Made by a program: the position numbers and the translations under genes. A model generated the notes under the pieces. That model was not told the origin of the DNA, did no database searches, and saw only the letters and a list, made by a program, of their open reading frames with translations. Shown here in pieces: positions 35,618 through 43,555 of a stretch of DNA of 62,645 nucleotides. Numbering within the stretch: position 1 is the first letter of the stretch; the number at the start of each line of letters is the position of its first letter. Location of the stretch: assembly GCA_964549505.1 (NCBI GenBank), contig CAZJVD010000015.1, forward strand, positions 1 through 62,645, given 5' to 3'. The stretch comes from CAZJVD01 sp964549505 (GTDB taxonomy: Bacteria; Bdellovibrionota; UBA1018; CAZJVD01).

Positions 35618-36241
35618 TCACGGAGCGGCGACGCCGAACCCTCCATACAGTCTCGGAGCGATGATATGGGTGCCGAGATGATGATCGGAGGAAACAAGTG
35701 ATTCTCCCTCGAAATCGACGTCGTAGAGGACTCTTGCGCCAGGTGTGACGTCATTCGTGTAGGCCGTAACGGTAACGGTCGATCGAACGCCGAACTGCTG
35801 CGAAACAAGTTTGAGGCGCCACGCCTTCTCGGCTTTCATGAAGTGTAGAAGAGCATCGTTCGAAAAGCTCGCGAGGCGGACGACGTAAGCAAGTGTCGCG
35901 GTGTCGTAGGTCGTGAGGATCTGATTGCCATCAACGGCGATACGATAGTCGCGCAGTGACGCATCGGGGACACCCGTCAACTCTGCCGATGGTTTTCCCG
36001 AAGCGATACCAGCACGTATCAGTGCTAAAACAGCTTCGATGTTCGAAGGTGGGCGTTGGATGGAGTCGACCCCGGTGATCGGCGGACGACCGTACATTTC
36101 AAGGGCACAACGTTTATAGAACTGAACGCTACGAGCGATCGACGGTAGAAGCAGCACGCCGAAGGCAAAAAAGAGCGCATTTTTTGAAAGACGTGAAACA
36201 CGTCCGCTATATCCCCAATGCTTTCGAGCAACCCACACCAT
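35618..36241 (-). CDS. exported or membrane-anchored protein of unknown function
   Basis: The 207-residue protein has a basic start and a hydrophobic segment at ~residues 22-38 (ALFFAFGVLLLPSIA), probably an uncleaved anchor. The rest is mixed alpha/beta with an NQILTTYDTATLAYVV segment; I recognise no family. It lies 65 bp upstream of the preceding barrel gene on the same strand and may be co-expressed with it. Confidence 0.55.
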   Translation of the reverse strand: MVWVARKHWGYSGRVSRLSKNALFFAFGVLLLPSIARSVQFYKRCALEMYGRPPITGVDSIQRPPSNIEAVLALIRAGIASGKPSAELTGVPDASLRDYRIAVDGNQILTTYDTATLAYVVRLASFSNDALLHFMKAEKAWRLKLVSQQFGVRSTVTVTAYTNDVTPGARVLYDVDFEGESLVSSDHHLGTHIIAPRLYGGFGVAAP

Positions 36242-36321
36242 TGCCGAAGTCTCCCGTTACGTTTAAATAGATGCCCGTAACCCGGCCGCTTGGCAAGGTA
36301 TAACGCCATGCGTTTCAGGTG

Positions 36322-37017
36322 TCAAATCGACGAAGTGGCAGGCGTCGGGGCAGACGCAATCGAACTGATTTCGATCACTAAGACGTGGATGGGTCGCGGC
36401 ACCAGGGGTTCAATAAAAACAAGGCATTCTCGATGGTCCCGTGTCTCGTACAGAAATGTTTCTCCGGAACGGAGTTGAAATTTCCGTTCCTTGGGCCCGA
36501 CGGTCAGTCGAAAGTCTCCGTCCATCGAGAACAGCACGGCGACGGTTCCTGAAAAACTGAGTGAACGTGGTTTCCCAGAGAACGCCATGGTTTGGCAGTC
36601 CGCAGTGACGTGGGCGCGCGAGAAAATCAGCCCGAGATCGGTCACGGGATTTCGGCATCCGCCTTCGATCTGATCCTCGCCCGGGAAGCGTGCGATCTCT
36701 CCTCGTTTGAGTGCAGTTACCTTCTTTTGAGTTTGATTGTGAAGCGTGAGTTCTTCGCCTTCGATCAGCGTTAAAATGCGATCACAGCCCGGAAAGTTTG
36801 AAAATGGAGTGGGCTGGGTGAGTACGGCGGAGCTGAGACGCCAATGAAACGAGCTCTCGGTCGCCAAAGTGCTTTGGGTAGTATTTGGAAAAATCGCTAT
36901 CTGCGATGTGGTTCCTGCGCCGTTTTTCCACGGCACGGTTACGTAATCCTTTGGCTTCAGAATCACGGAGAACGCTCCTCCCGGAATCGTCTTGACGGCC
37001 AAACCGCCGATCACCAT
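36322..37017 (-). CDS. HutD/Ves family cupin-like protein
   Basis: The 231-residue protein fits the HutD family (double cupin): VPWKNGAGTTSQIAIFP, FHWRLSSAVLTQPTPFSNFPGCDRILTLIEG, and a mirrored C-terminal half. HutD homologues sit in histidine-utilisation operons or are cold-induced (Ves), with unclear biochemistry. No hut genes are nearby. It is divergent from the methyltransferase gene, with just 10 bp between starts. Confidence 0.85.
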   Translation of the reverse strand: MVIGGLAVKTIPGGAFSVILKPKDYVTVPWKNGAGTTSQIAIFPNTTQSTLATESSFHWRLSSAVLTQPTPFSNFPGCDRILTLIEGEELTLHNQTQKKVTALKRGEIARFPGEDQIEGGCRNPVTDLGLIFSRAHVTADCQTMAFSGKPRSLSFSGTVAVLFSMDGDFRLTVGPKERKFQLRSGETFLYETRDHRECLVFIEPLVPRPIHVLVIEISSIASAPTPATSSI

Positions 37018-37027
37018 ATAGTGCGAT

Positions 37028-38002
37028 ATGGACGCTCGTTTCGCAAAGATGAAGTGCCGGATTTGCCAAGCGGAGCTAGAAAGCCGCGTGCTTCGCGTAC
37101 ATGAAATGATGTTTGGTACCCGCGAAGCGTTTGACTACGTTCAGTGCTCGAGTTGTAAGACACTCCAGATCAAAGAGATTCCGCACGATCTCAGCCGCTT
37201 TTATCCTGGTGACTACTATTCCTTCTCGGATGGCGCGTCGCCAGTTCCCCCGTCGTTTTATGTACGTCTTTTGAGAAGGTTGCGGGCGGAGCATGTCCTG
37301 AACGGCAGCCGGAACCCGCTGGGTGTCGCTGTCACGAAATGGAAGGGTATTCCGGACTATCTCCAATGGTTGCAGCGTGCGGGTGTCCGCACCGGCTCGT
37401 CGCTTCTCGATGTTGGTTGTGGTCGTGGACACCTTCTTCGCGAGCTGAGTTATTCGGGGTTTACGGATCTACGAGGTGTTGATCCGTTTCTCCCGGCGGA
37501 TCAGTTCGTGGGTCGGGGTGTTCTCCTTGAAGCGAAATCCGTTCATGAAATCGACGGCCAGTTTGACTGTCTCTTGCTCAATCATTCGTTTGAACATGTT
37601 CCGGATCCCGTTTCACTTCTTGAAACACTTCGTAGACTCCTTAAGCCGGGTGGGACGATGATATTGCGCGTGCCCTTGGCGTCGAGTAAAGCGTTCACCG
37701 AGTATGGTGCCGACTGGGTTCAGCTCGATGCTCCGAGGCATTTGTATTTACTCACGCCCGCGGCGATTGAGAGTCTCGCACGTCGTGCGCATTTTAGTGT
37801 TTCGCGTGTGGACTTTGATTCGACAGGATTTCAGTTCTGGGGAAGCGAACAGTATCGCAAAGGTATCCCTCTTTTTTCAGAAGCCTCGCATCTCAAAACG
37901 GGGAACGTTTTCAATCAGTCCGAGTTGACCGCATTCGCGGATAAGGCCAACGAAGCCAATGCGCAAGCTCAAGGCGACCAAGCGAGTTTCTATCTTTCGT
38001 GA
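37028..38002 (+). CDS. SAM-dependent methyltransferase with zinc-knuckle start
   Basis: The 324-residue protein opens with two CxxC pairs (CRIC, CSSC) likely binding zinc, then a class I methyltransferase core: LLDVGCGRGHLLREL, DCLLLNHSFEHVPDP and LLKPGGTMILRVP. This arrangement is common in methyltransferases acting on surface sugars or small metabolites. ATG 37049, just before the first CxxC, is an alternative start. Substrate is unknown. Confidence 0.85.
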   Translation: MDARFAKMKCRICQAELESRVLRVHEMMFGTREAFDYVQCSSCKTLQIKEIPHDLSRFYPGDYYSFSDGASPVPPSFYVRLLRRLRAEHVLNGSRNPLGVAVTKWKGIPDYLQWLQRAGVRTGSSLLDVGCGRGHLLRELSYSGFTDLRGVDPFLPADQFVGRGVLLEAKSVHEIDGQFDCLLLNHSFEHVPDPVSLLETLRRLLKPGGTMILRVPLASSKAFTEYGADWVQLDAPRHLYLLTPAAIESLARRAHFSVSRVDFDSTGFQFWGSEQYRKGIPLFSEASHLKTGNVFNQSELTAFADKANEANAQAQGDQASFYLS

Positions 38003-38038
38003 GTGATCGTAGAACCGAACCTAATCTGGCCTGAATGA

Positions 38039-38114
38039 TGGTGGGTTGGGACGGAATTGAACCGCCGACACACGCCTTTTCAGGGCGTTGCTCTACCGAC
38101 TGAGCTACCAACCC
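38039..38114 (-). tRNA. tRNA-Phe (GAA)
   Basis: The minus strand folds into a full 76-nt cloverleaf: acceptor GGGTTGG/CCAACCC, anticodon stem ACGCC/GGCGT with loop CTGAAAA (anticodon GAA), T-arm GGTTCAATTCC and an encoded CCA end. Confidence 0.97.
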
Positions 38115-38173
38115 GGACCGGAAACGGATCATTATTCGGTAAACTGTAAACAAGAAAAGAGCAACGGATTCTT

Positions 38174-38716
38174 CTACTGTTGTGAGCGATCCTGTTCATC
38201 GAGCGAACTGAGAATTGCTCGAAGCTCCGCTGTTTTGTAAGACTTGTAGTCATAAGCGCGTCCGTGGCGTTCGACGAGTGCGCGTGCGATGTCGAGACGT
38301 TCGCTGATGCCTTTACGATACTCCGGAGAGACGAGGTCATAATCCGAATGGGTCATGTCCTCCGATTTTTCCGCAGCGGCCGCTTCCGCAGCCTGAGTTT
38401 CTGCGGGACTGATCGCGGTCACCGTCGTTTGTTTTTGGCTGATCTCAGCGGCTTTCTCGTAGAGGTCGGACTTTCGAGCTGGAGCAGCACCTGAAAAATC
38501 AGTTGATAGCGTGAGGGGGAAAGGACCACGATCGATGCTCGAAAAGGGGTCGATGCTCGGAAAAAGCCGGCGTGCCGGAGGATCTGCCGCAAGGCTGCTC
38601 GTGATCCAATAGGCCACGAAAAAGGCAATCCAGGCACCCATGACAAGTGTGCGATGTCGAACTCTTCGCGTCGCGAACAAATAACCTCTCTCTCGAGGAG
38701 TGGTTATTAACTCCAA
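38174..38716 (-). CDS. single-pass membrane protein of unknown function
   Basis: The 180-residue product has a basic N-terminus and one hydrophobic segment at ~25-42 (MGAWIAFFVAYWITSSLAA), then a Pro/Ser-rich linker, an Ala/Glu helix and a charged C-terminal helix (EYRKGISERLDIARALVERHG). It is likely anchored in the inner membrane facing the periplasm. No family is recognised. It lies just upstream of tRNA-Phe on the same strand and is divergent from groES. Confidence 0.6.
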   Translation of the reverse strand: MELITTPRERGYLFATRRVRHRTLVMGAWIAFFVAYWITSSLAADPPARRLFPSIDPFSSIDRGPFPLTLSTDFSGAAPARKSDLYEKAAEISQKQTTVTAISPAETQAAEAAAAEKSEDMTHSDYDLVSPEYRKGISERLDIARALVERHGRAYDYKSYKTAELRAILSSLDEQDRSQQ

Positions 38717-38806
38717 GCGTCTATGTCAACTAAATAGCCTCGTCGAGAAGATCTAAGAGAGGGGCTTTTCCGGTTTATTACACTCAACTAATATAATTTT
38801 TTTTCT

Positions 38807-38835
38807 TTGACGGTTGATCAAAACCGTCATATATA
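38807..38835 (+). promoter_or_regulatory. groES promoter with embedded palindromic operator
   Basis: TTGACG (38807-38812) and TATATA (38830-38835) are spaced by 17 bp, a strong sigma70-like promoter 127 bp before groES. The spacer carries a perfect inverted repeat, TGACGGTT (38808-38815) and AACCGTCA (38822-38829) with a 6-bp centre, so a bound repressor would block polymerase. It is not the CIRCE element (TTAGCACTC-N9-GAGTGCTAA) bound by HrcA. Confidence 0.6.
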
Positions 38836-38961
38836 TTGCGAGGCTTTGTTGCGGTGGTGGTTGGCGAACCCTAATCAAAAGCTAGGCGTAGATTTGACAA
38901 GCGTCCATCCGACCACAAGTTTACAAACAAACCTTACAACAGTTCCTTAAGGAGGAAAGTT

Positions 38962-39252
38962 ATGGAAGTCAGACCGCTGCATGACCGGGTTCTGGTCAAG
39001 CGTTCCAATGAAGAAGAAAAGTCAAAAGGCGGAATCATTATTCCAGACACGGCGAAAGAAAAGCCTGTGCAAGGAAAAGTGGTCGCTGTGGGCAAAGGCC
39101 GCGTAGCCGAAGATGGGACCGTTCGTCCTCTTGAAGTGAAGAAGAACGACACCGTGCTTTTCGGTAAATACGCCGGCACTGAAATCAAGATTGATGGCGA
39201 TGATTTCTTGATGATGCGTGAGGATGACATCCTCGGGGTCATCGGTAAGTAA
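38962..39252 (+). CDS. groES: co-chaperonin GroES
   Basis: The 96-residue lid of the GroEL chamber has the usual VRPLHDRVLVKR start, the mobile loop KSKGGIIIPDTAKEKP and the C-terminal LMMREDDILGVIGK. AAGGAGG 6 nt before ATG gives strong translation. It is followed by groEL after 26 bp. Confidence 0.98.
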   Translation: MEVRPLHDRVLVKRSNEEEKSKGGIIIPDTAKEKPVQGKVVAVGKGRVAEDGTVRPLEVKKNDTVLFGKYAGTEIKIDGDDFLMMREDDILGVIGK

Positions 39253-39278
39253 CCAGTAGAACCAGAGGAAGAAAGAAA

Positions 39279-40925
39279 ATGTCAGCTAAAGAATTACGTT
39301 TTTCAACAGCAGCTCGTTCGGCGATTCTGAACGGTGTCAACGTTCTCGCAGATGCGGTGAAGGTGACGCTCGGTCCGAAGGGTCGTAACGTCGTGATCGA
39401 AAAGTCGTTCGGTGCTCCGAATATCACCAAAGACGGTGTGACGGTCGCAAAAGAGATCGAGCTCTCAGACAAGTTCGAAAACATGGGCGCGCAAATGGTT
39501 CGCGAAGTCGCTTCGAAGACCAATGATGACGCTGGTGACGGCACAACGACAGCAACAGTTCTCGCGCAAGCGATTTATCGCGAAGGTGCGAAGATGGTTG
39601 CTGCTGGCCACAACCCCATGGAGCTGAAGCGCGGTATCGACAAGGCTGTCGAAATCGTTGTGAGTGAGCTCAAGAAGTTTTCAAAACCAGTGAAGGGTAA
39701 GAAAGAAGTTGCTCAGGTCGGCACGATCTCGGCGAACAACGATCCGGAGATCGGCACGATCATCGCTGAAGCGATGGACAAGGTTGGCAAGGAAGGCGTG
39801 ATCACCGTCGAAGAATCCAAGACGGCCGAAACAACGCTCGAAACGGTTGAAGGGATGCAATTTGATCGTGGCTATCTTTCGCCTTATTTCGTGACGAATC
39901 CTGAGAAGATGGAAGCGGATATCGAAGATCCGTTCATTCTTCTTTACGACAAGAAGATCAGTTCCATGAAAGACCTCCTTCCGCTCCTCGAGCGCGTGGT
40001 CCAAATGGGTCGTCCTCTTGTGATTGTTGCTGAAGATGTTGAAGGAGAAGCGCTGGCTACTCTCGTGGTCAACAAGCTCCGTGGCACGATCAAAGTAGCG
40101 GCTGTAAAGGCTCCTGGCTTTGGTGATCGCCGTAAGGAAATGCTCGAAGATATCGCAACGCTCACGGGCGGAACGGTGTTGTCGGAAGATCTCGGCCACA
40201 AGCTCGAGAATGCGACGCTGGAGCACCTCGGACGTGCAAAGAAGATCACGATCGACAAGGACAACACAACGATCGTCGATGGCGCTGGTAAAAAGGCAGC
40301 TGTCGAAGGTCGCGTGAAGACCATCCGTTCGCAAATCGAAGAAACGACCTCTGACTACGACCGTGAGAAGCTCCAAGAGCGTCTTGCAAAGCTCGTAGGC
40401 GGTGTGGCCGTGATCTATGTCGGTGCTGCGACCGAAGTCGAGATGAAAGAAAAGAAAGCCCGCGTGGAAGATGCCCTGAACTCAACCCGTGCTGCGGTTG
40501 AAGAAGGTATCGTTCCTGGCGGTGGAACAGCTCTTTTGCGTGCCGCACGTGCTCTTGATGGAATCAAGAAGCTTGGTGGTGAGCAACAAGCTGGTGTGAA
40601 CATCATCCGACGTTCGCTTGAAGAACCTCTTCGTCAGATCGCAGGCAATGCGGGTTACGAAGGTTCGATCGTTGTCGACAAGGTGTCGAACAACTCTAGC
40701 GACACGTTCGGCTTTAACGCGCTTACGGAAACGTACGAAGACTTGATCGAAGCAGGTGTTGTTGACTCTGCGAAGGTCGCTCGTTGTGCGATCCAGAACG
40801 CGGCCAGCGTTGCTGGTCTCATGCTGACGACGGAAACCATGATCGCTGAGAAGCCAAAGACTGAGAAGTCTGACGGTGGACATGGCGGCCACGGTGGTAT
40901 GGGCGGCATGGGCGACATGATGTAA
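39279..40925 (+). CDS. groEL: chaperonin GroEL
   Basis: The 548-residue Hsp60 folds proteins in an ATP-driven cage with GroES. It has VTLGPKGRNVVIEKSFG, the nucleotide-site GDGTTTATVLA, and the Gly/Met-rich tail ending GGMGGMGDMM, here with added His residues. Length and order are normal. A strong terminator follows 46 bp downstream. Confidence 0.98.
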   Translation: MSAKELRFSTAARSAILNGVNVLADAVKVTLGPKGRNVVIEKSFGAPNITKDGVTVAKEIELSDKFENMGAQMVREVASKTNDDAGDGTTTATVLAQAIYREGAKMVAAGHNPMELKRGIDKAVEIVVSELKKFSKPVKGKKEVAQVGTISANNDPEIGTIIAEAMDKVGKEGVITVEESKTAETTLETVEGMQFDRGYLSPYFVTNPEKMEADIEDPFILLYDKKISSMKDLLPLLERVVQMGRPLVIVAEDVEGEALATLVVNKLRGTIKVAAVKAPGFGDRRKEMLEDIATLTGGTVLSEDLGHKLENATLEHLGRAKKITIDKDNTTIVDGAGKKAAVEGRVKTIRSQIEETTSDYDREKLQERLAKLVGGVAVIYVGAATEVEMKEKKARVEDALNSTRAAVEEGIVPGGGTALLRAARALDGIKKLGGEQQAGVNIIRRSLEEPLRQIAGNAGYEGSIVVDKVSNNSSDTFGFNALTETYEDLIEAGVVDSAKVARCAIQNAASVAGLMLTTETMIAEKPKTEKSDGGHGGHGGMGGMGDMM

Positions 40926-40970
40926 GAAGCCTTTTAAAAGGAATTGGTGCCTTTACTGGTACCGATCAGA

Positions 40971-41013
40971 AAAAGCCCGGGACGACTCACGGAGAGTCTC
41001 CCGGGCTTTTTTC
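40971..41013 (+). terminator. Rho-independent terminator of groESL
   Basis: AAAAGCCCGGGA and its complement TCCCGGGCTTTT form a GC-rich hairpin followed by a T-run (ending near 41013), directly after groEL. The A-run on the other side makes it potentially active in both directions. Confidence 0.9.
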
Positions 41014-41035
41014 TTTGATGCCCATTTGCGATATA

Positions 41036-41130
41036 GCAGCAGCGGCAATATTAACTTTATTAATATTATTTAATTATTTATCGTCTGTAAGTATTTGATA
41101 TTGTTTAATATTTTTCAATATCCACACCCT
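41036..41130. other. very A+T-rich spacer with short palindromes
   Basis: About 80% A+T in a ~50% G+C genome, with repeated AATATT/TTAATA palindromes. It lies between the groESL terminator and a lipoprotein gene. It may be an upstream promoter region or a nucleoid-protein site; no gene is seen. Confidence 0.4.
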
Positions 41131-41224
41131 GAGTATTCAATGACGCATTGAGTTACATGAGCTGAAGCGTACACTGAATTTATAGAGTTACAGAGCTATG
41201 TCTTGTGTCTCTCGGAGGTGGTGT

Positions 41225-41953
41225 ATGAAGTACCTTTCAAGTCTGAGGGTATTATTGCTTGGTGTGGCTTGCGTTTTAAGCGGCTGCAACGAAGACGGAT
41301 CAACGAGCAGCATGCCTGCCTCGATGTTCTCTTCTATAGACGGAGGGAAACTTCGCGTCGAATCGTCGAGCTCCTCGGCGCCCGATTTGAACATGCAGTC
41401 GGCGGTTATATCGATCGTGACTGTTCAGGTACGAGCGGCGTCGGGTGGGTACCTAACGTTTACAGAGCAGAACTTCCCATTCAACCTCATGGACCTGTCG
41501 AGCAGCTTGTCGCTGCTTCTGGCTAAAGCGAAGGTTCCTGTTGGGGACTACAATCAGATCCGGCTGATCACGGCTGAGAGTGGGGTCATTACGATGGCAG
41601 ACGGTTCGCAGAAGACCCTCATTGTTCCAAGTGGACAGCAAACTGGGATTAAGATTTTCGGCGACTTCTCTGTTGCTGAATGCAGCATTACGACGGTCGA
41701 TCTTGGCTTTGACCTCGCACACTCATTCCATCAATTGGGTGGGCCAAATGGCGACACCGTCCACCTTACACCAGCGATTCATCTCAGTTTCTCCGCGAGT
41801 GACGACTCCAGTTGTCAGGACCCGTCCGGCGGTGGCGGAAGCGGAGGACAGGGTGAGGGTGAAGGAGAAGGTGAGGGCGAAGGAGAAGGTGGCGAAGGCG
41901 GCGGCAGTGACCCCGGCAACCAAGAAGAAGGATATCCCTGGATAGGGGTATAA
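41225..41953 (+). CDS. DUF4382-like outer-membrane lipoprotein
   Basis: ATG 41225 follows CGGAGG. The 242-residue protein has a lipobox (VLSGC, Cys19) and a domain resembling DUF4382: GGKLRVESSSSSAPDLNMQSAVIS, NLMDLSSSLSLLLAKAKVPVGDYNQIRLI, GIKIFGDFSV. Such proteins look like carboxypeptidase-regulatory/transthyretin folds at the cell surface. The C-terminus is a low-complexity Gly-Glu repeat (encoded by GGTGAAGGA-type units at ~41846-41910) that could change length by slippage. Confidence 0.8.
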   Translation: MKYLSSLRVLLLGVACVLSGCNEDGSTSSMPASMFSSIDGGKLRVESSSSSAPDLNMQSAVISIVTVQVRAASGGYLTFTEQNFPFNLMDLSSSLSLLLAKAKVPVGDYNQIRLITAESGVITMADGSQKTLIVPSGQQTGIKIFGDFSVAECSITTVDLGFDLAHSFHQLGGPNGDTVHLTPAIHLSFSASDDSSCQDPSGGGGSGGQGEGEGEGEGEGEGGEGGGSDPGNQEEGYPWIGV

Positions 41954-41976
41954 CCGAACGACGGACTAGCGAAGAG

Positions 41977-42681
41977 CTAGAATGTCAGCCCGGCGTGTAA
42001 CAAGAACGCTGTGAACGTGCCTCCTGCTTCAATTGTTTTACCCGAAGGCGTCGTCTTGTTCGTTCCGAAGATGGAATGGAACTGAAGGCTCGTACCAAAG
42101 AAAACCCGGTCGTTGAGCTCGAGATCTACACCGGGGCCGAGGTCGAGCCCAAAAAGAACGGGGCTAATAGAGTCTTCGCCGGTGACGCCGAAGCTGTAAC
42201 TTGGCTTGTAGAATCCAAGACCGAAAACCAAATTGGGTACGATCTTGTCGAACCAACTCAGATTCATTCGCAGCCCCGCATTGAGCGTTGTCATCGAGAA
42301 CGCTCCGTCGGAGTGACTCGAATAACCAAAACTCGAATGGAAACCAAAGATATCGCTCACGCCATAGGTGTAGTTGAGAGCGCCGCCTAAGTTATCGTTG
42401 TAGCTTTGACCAAGATCACCCAGGAGAAAAACCTGTCCGACACTCAGTGAGAAGTTATGACTGTCGGGAGAAAAAGGACGGATCTTTTGTTTTGGTCGGT
42501 TGTCACGATCCGAGTAGATTCTCGGCCCAACCGGAGTCGATCCGATCGCGTCGCCAGCGGACCACGACGGACGTCCGCCCTGATCACCCCATCTGGAGGA
42601 GCGATCCGAAGGCGCTGCTTGTGATATGGAATTAAAAAAGAAAGCTAAAGAGAGGGCGCTCATCGTGAGCAGAGTACGCAT
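41977..42681 (-). CDS. outer-membrane beta-barrel protein
   Basis: The 234-residue protein has a signal peptide (cleavage near SQAA), a ~45-residue polar linker rich in Arg/Ser/Pro, then alternating strands ending LLHAGLTF, the C-terminal Phe insertion signal. It resembles OmpA-like/outer-membrane protein W-size barrels. The upstream region (42716-42777) is packed with symmetric elements. Confidence 0.7.
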   Translation of the reverse strand: MRTLLTMSALSLAFFFNSISQAAPSDRSSRWGDQGGRPSWSAGDAIGSTPVGPRIYSDRDNRPKQKIRPFSPDSHNFSLSVGQVFLLGDLGQSYNDNLGGALNYTYGVSDIFGFHSSFGYSSHSDGAFSMTTLNAGLRMNLSWFDKIVPNLVFGLGFYKPSYSFGVTGEDSISPVLFGLDLGPGVDLELNDRVFFGTSLQFHSIFGTNKTTPSGKTIEAGGTFTAFLLHAGLTF

Positions 42682-42715
42682 CATGTGTAAATTCTAAACT
42701 GACTGAGTGCGTCCT

Positions 42716-42777
42716 GCAAACTCTTGGCAATGGATTGCCAGGCAAACTCTTCCTCGTCATGTCTATTTAGTGACGAG
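42716..42777. promoter_or_regulatory. clustered direct and inverted repeats upstream of barrel gene
   Basis: GCAAACTCTT occurs at 42716-42725 and 42742-42751, flanking the palindrome TGGCAAT-GG-ATTGCCA (42725-42740). A second hairpin pairs CTCGTCA (42753-42759) with TGACGAG (42771-42777). The cluster is 35-96 bp before the start of the minus-strand barrel gene and after the PhaR-like gene. Operator, 5' UTR structure and terminator are all possible. Confidence 0.45.
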
Positions 42778-42815
42778 AAACCCTCTCTCAGAAAAACGAA
42801 CAGAGCGTCAAAACT

Positions 42816-43166
42816 TTACTGGTTGAGACTTTGGCCGGCGGAAGCGCCTGCACCACTCTCTTCATATTGAGCAGCTTCTGGTCCGAGCTTGCTCGAAATG
42901 AAGCCAGAAAACGAACCGTCTCCGTGTCGGATGATCTCTTTGAGAAGATTGACAGAAGGTTGCGTCTTTGACTTTCTCTCGCTCTCATAAAGCAGCTGCG
43001 TAAGAGTTGCAGCTGTGATGTCATTTTTCGTTTTATTATCGATCACGCGGAGGTCTTCGCCATTCTTGATCATCTTGGCGATCTCATCCAATGTCACGTA
43101 ACTTGACTCGTGCGTGTCGTAGAGCTTTCGATTTTGGTAACGCTTAATTATTTTTACTTCCTTCAT
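42816..43166 (-). CDS. PhaR-type (PHB_acc) DNA-binding regulator
   Basis: The 116-residue product begins MKEVKIIKRYQNRKLYDT, the hallmark of the polyhydroxyalkanoate synthesis regulator DNA-binding domain (PF07879), followed by YVTLDEIAKMIKNGEDLRVID and ITAATLTQLL. ATG 43166 has GGGG 4-7 nt upstream; a longer frame to 43238 would add non-conserved residues. In PHA producers PhaR represses phasin genes; short forms in predatory and delta-type bacteria have unknown targets. No PHA genes are in this window. Confidence 0.9.
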   Translation of the reverse strand: MKEVKIIKRYQNRKLYDTHESSYVTLDEIAKMIKNGEDLRVIDNKTKNDITAATLTQLLYESERKSKTQPSVNLLKEIIRHGDGSFSGFISSKLGPEAAQYEESGAGASAGQSLNQ

Positions 43167-43274
43167 ATAGCCCCCTGAACCCTTTCTCCTGTCTCTTTCC
43201 GTTGTTTTTTGACTTCTGGTCAACCAGAAGCCGGCCAAAACTCGAGAACTAGTTTTCTGTTTCTCGGGAACGTT

Positions 43275-43360
43275 TAATCAATCATGTCACACTACGCAAC
43301 TGGGTTTTTACCCTCCGCGTATGCTCAATGCGACCAAATCCCTAATCAATCATGACACAC
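43275..43360. promoter_or_regulatory. paired 18-bp direct repeats in divergent spacer
   Basis: TAATCAATCATGTCACAC (43275-43292) and TAATCAATCATGACACAC (43343-43360) differ at one base and are 68 bp apart, between the PhaR-like gene and the TPR gene. Two near-identical sites in a divergent promoter region look like regulator binding sites, possibly for the adjacent PhaR-like protein. The rest of the 43167-43555 gap holds only the hairpin at 43492-43520. Confidence 0.5.
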
Positions 43361-43491
43361 ATTGCCATACCGATCTAAAGTAGTGAACTATCAACACCTT
43401 GCGCTAAAGTCAAGACAGCAAACACTAACTCCAGTGAACCAAGAAGTTGACTATTTTACTATGACAAACTTTTAACGTTTTGAAATCATAG

Positions 43492-43520
43492 AAAAAGACT
43501 GAAATCTTCGTTCAGTTTTT
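43492..43520 (+). terminator. terminator-like hairpin in leader of TPR gene
   Basis: ACTGAA and TTCAGT form a stem with A-run before and TTTTT after, ending 36 bp before the GTG start at 43556. The shape is that of an intrinsic terminator placed in a 5' leader, which would attenuate the TPR operon; alternatively it ends an unseen small transcript. Confidence 0.5.
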
Positions 43521-43555
43521 CAGATGTTTCGTCGATGCGAAAGCTGGAGGTCTGA

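Noticed and set aside
38717..38961. CIRCE heat-shock operator upstream of groES
   Set aside because: The TTAGCACTC/GAGTGCTAA motif is absent; the palindrome present is different.
41846..41910. Repeat tract as CRISPR or VNTR locus
   Set aside because: The units are in-frame codons for Gly-Glu within a lipoprotein gene, with no spacers.
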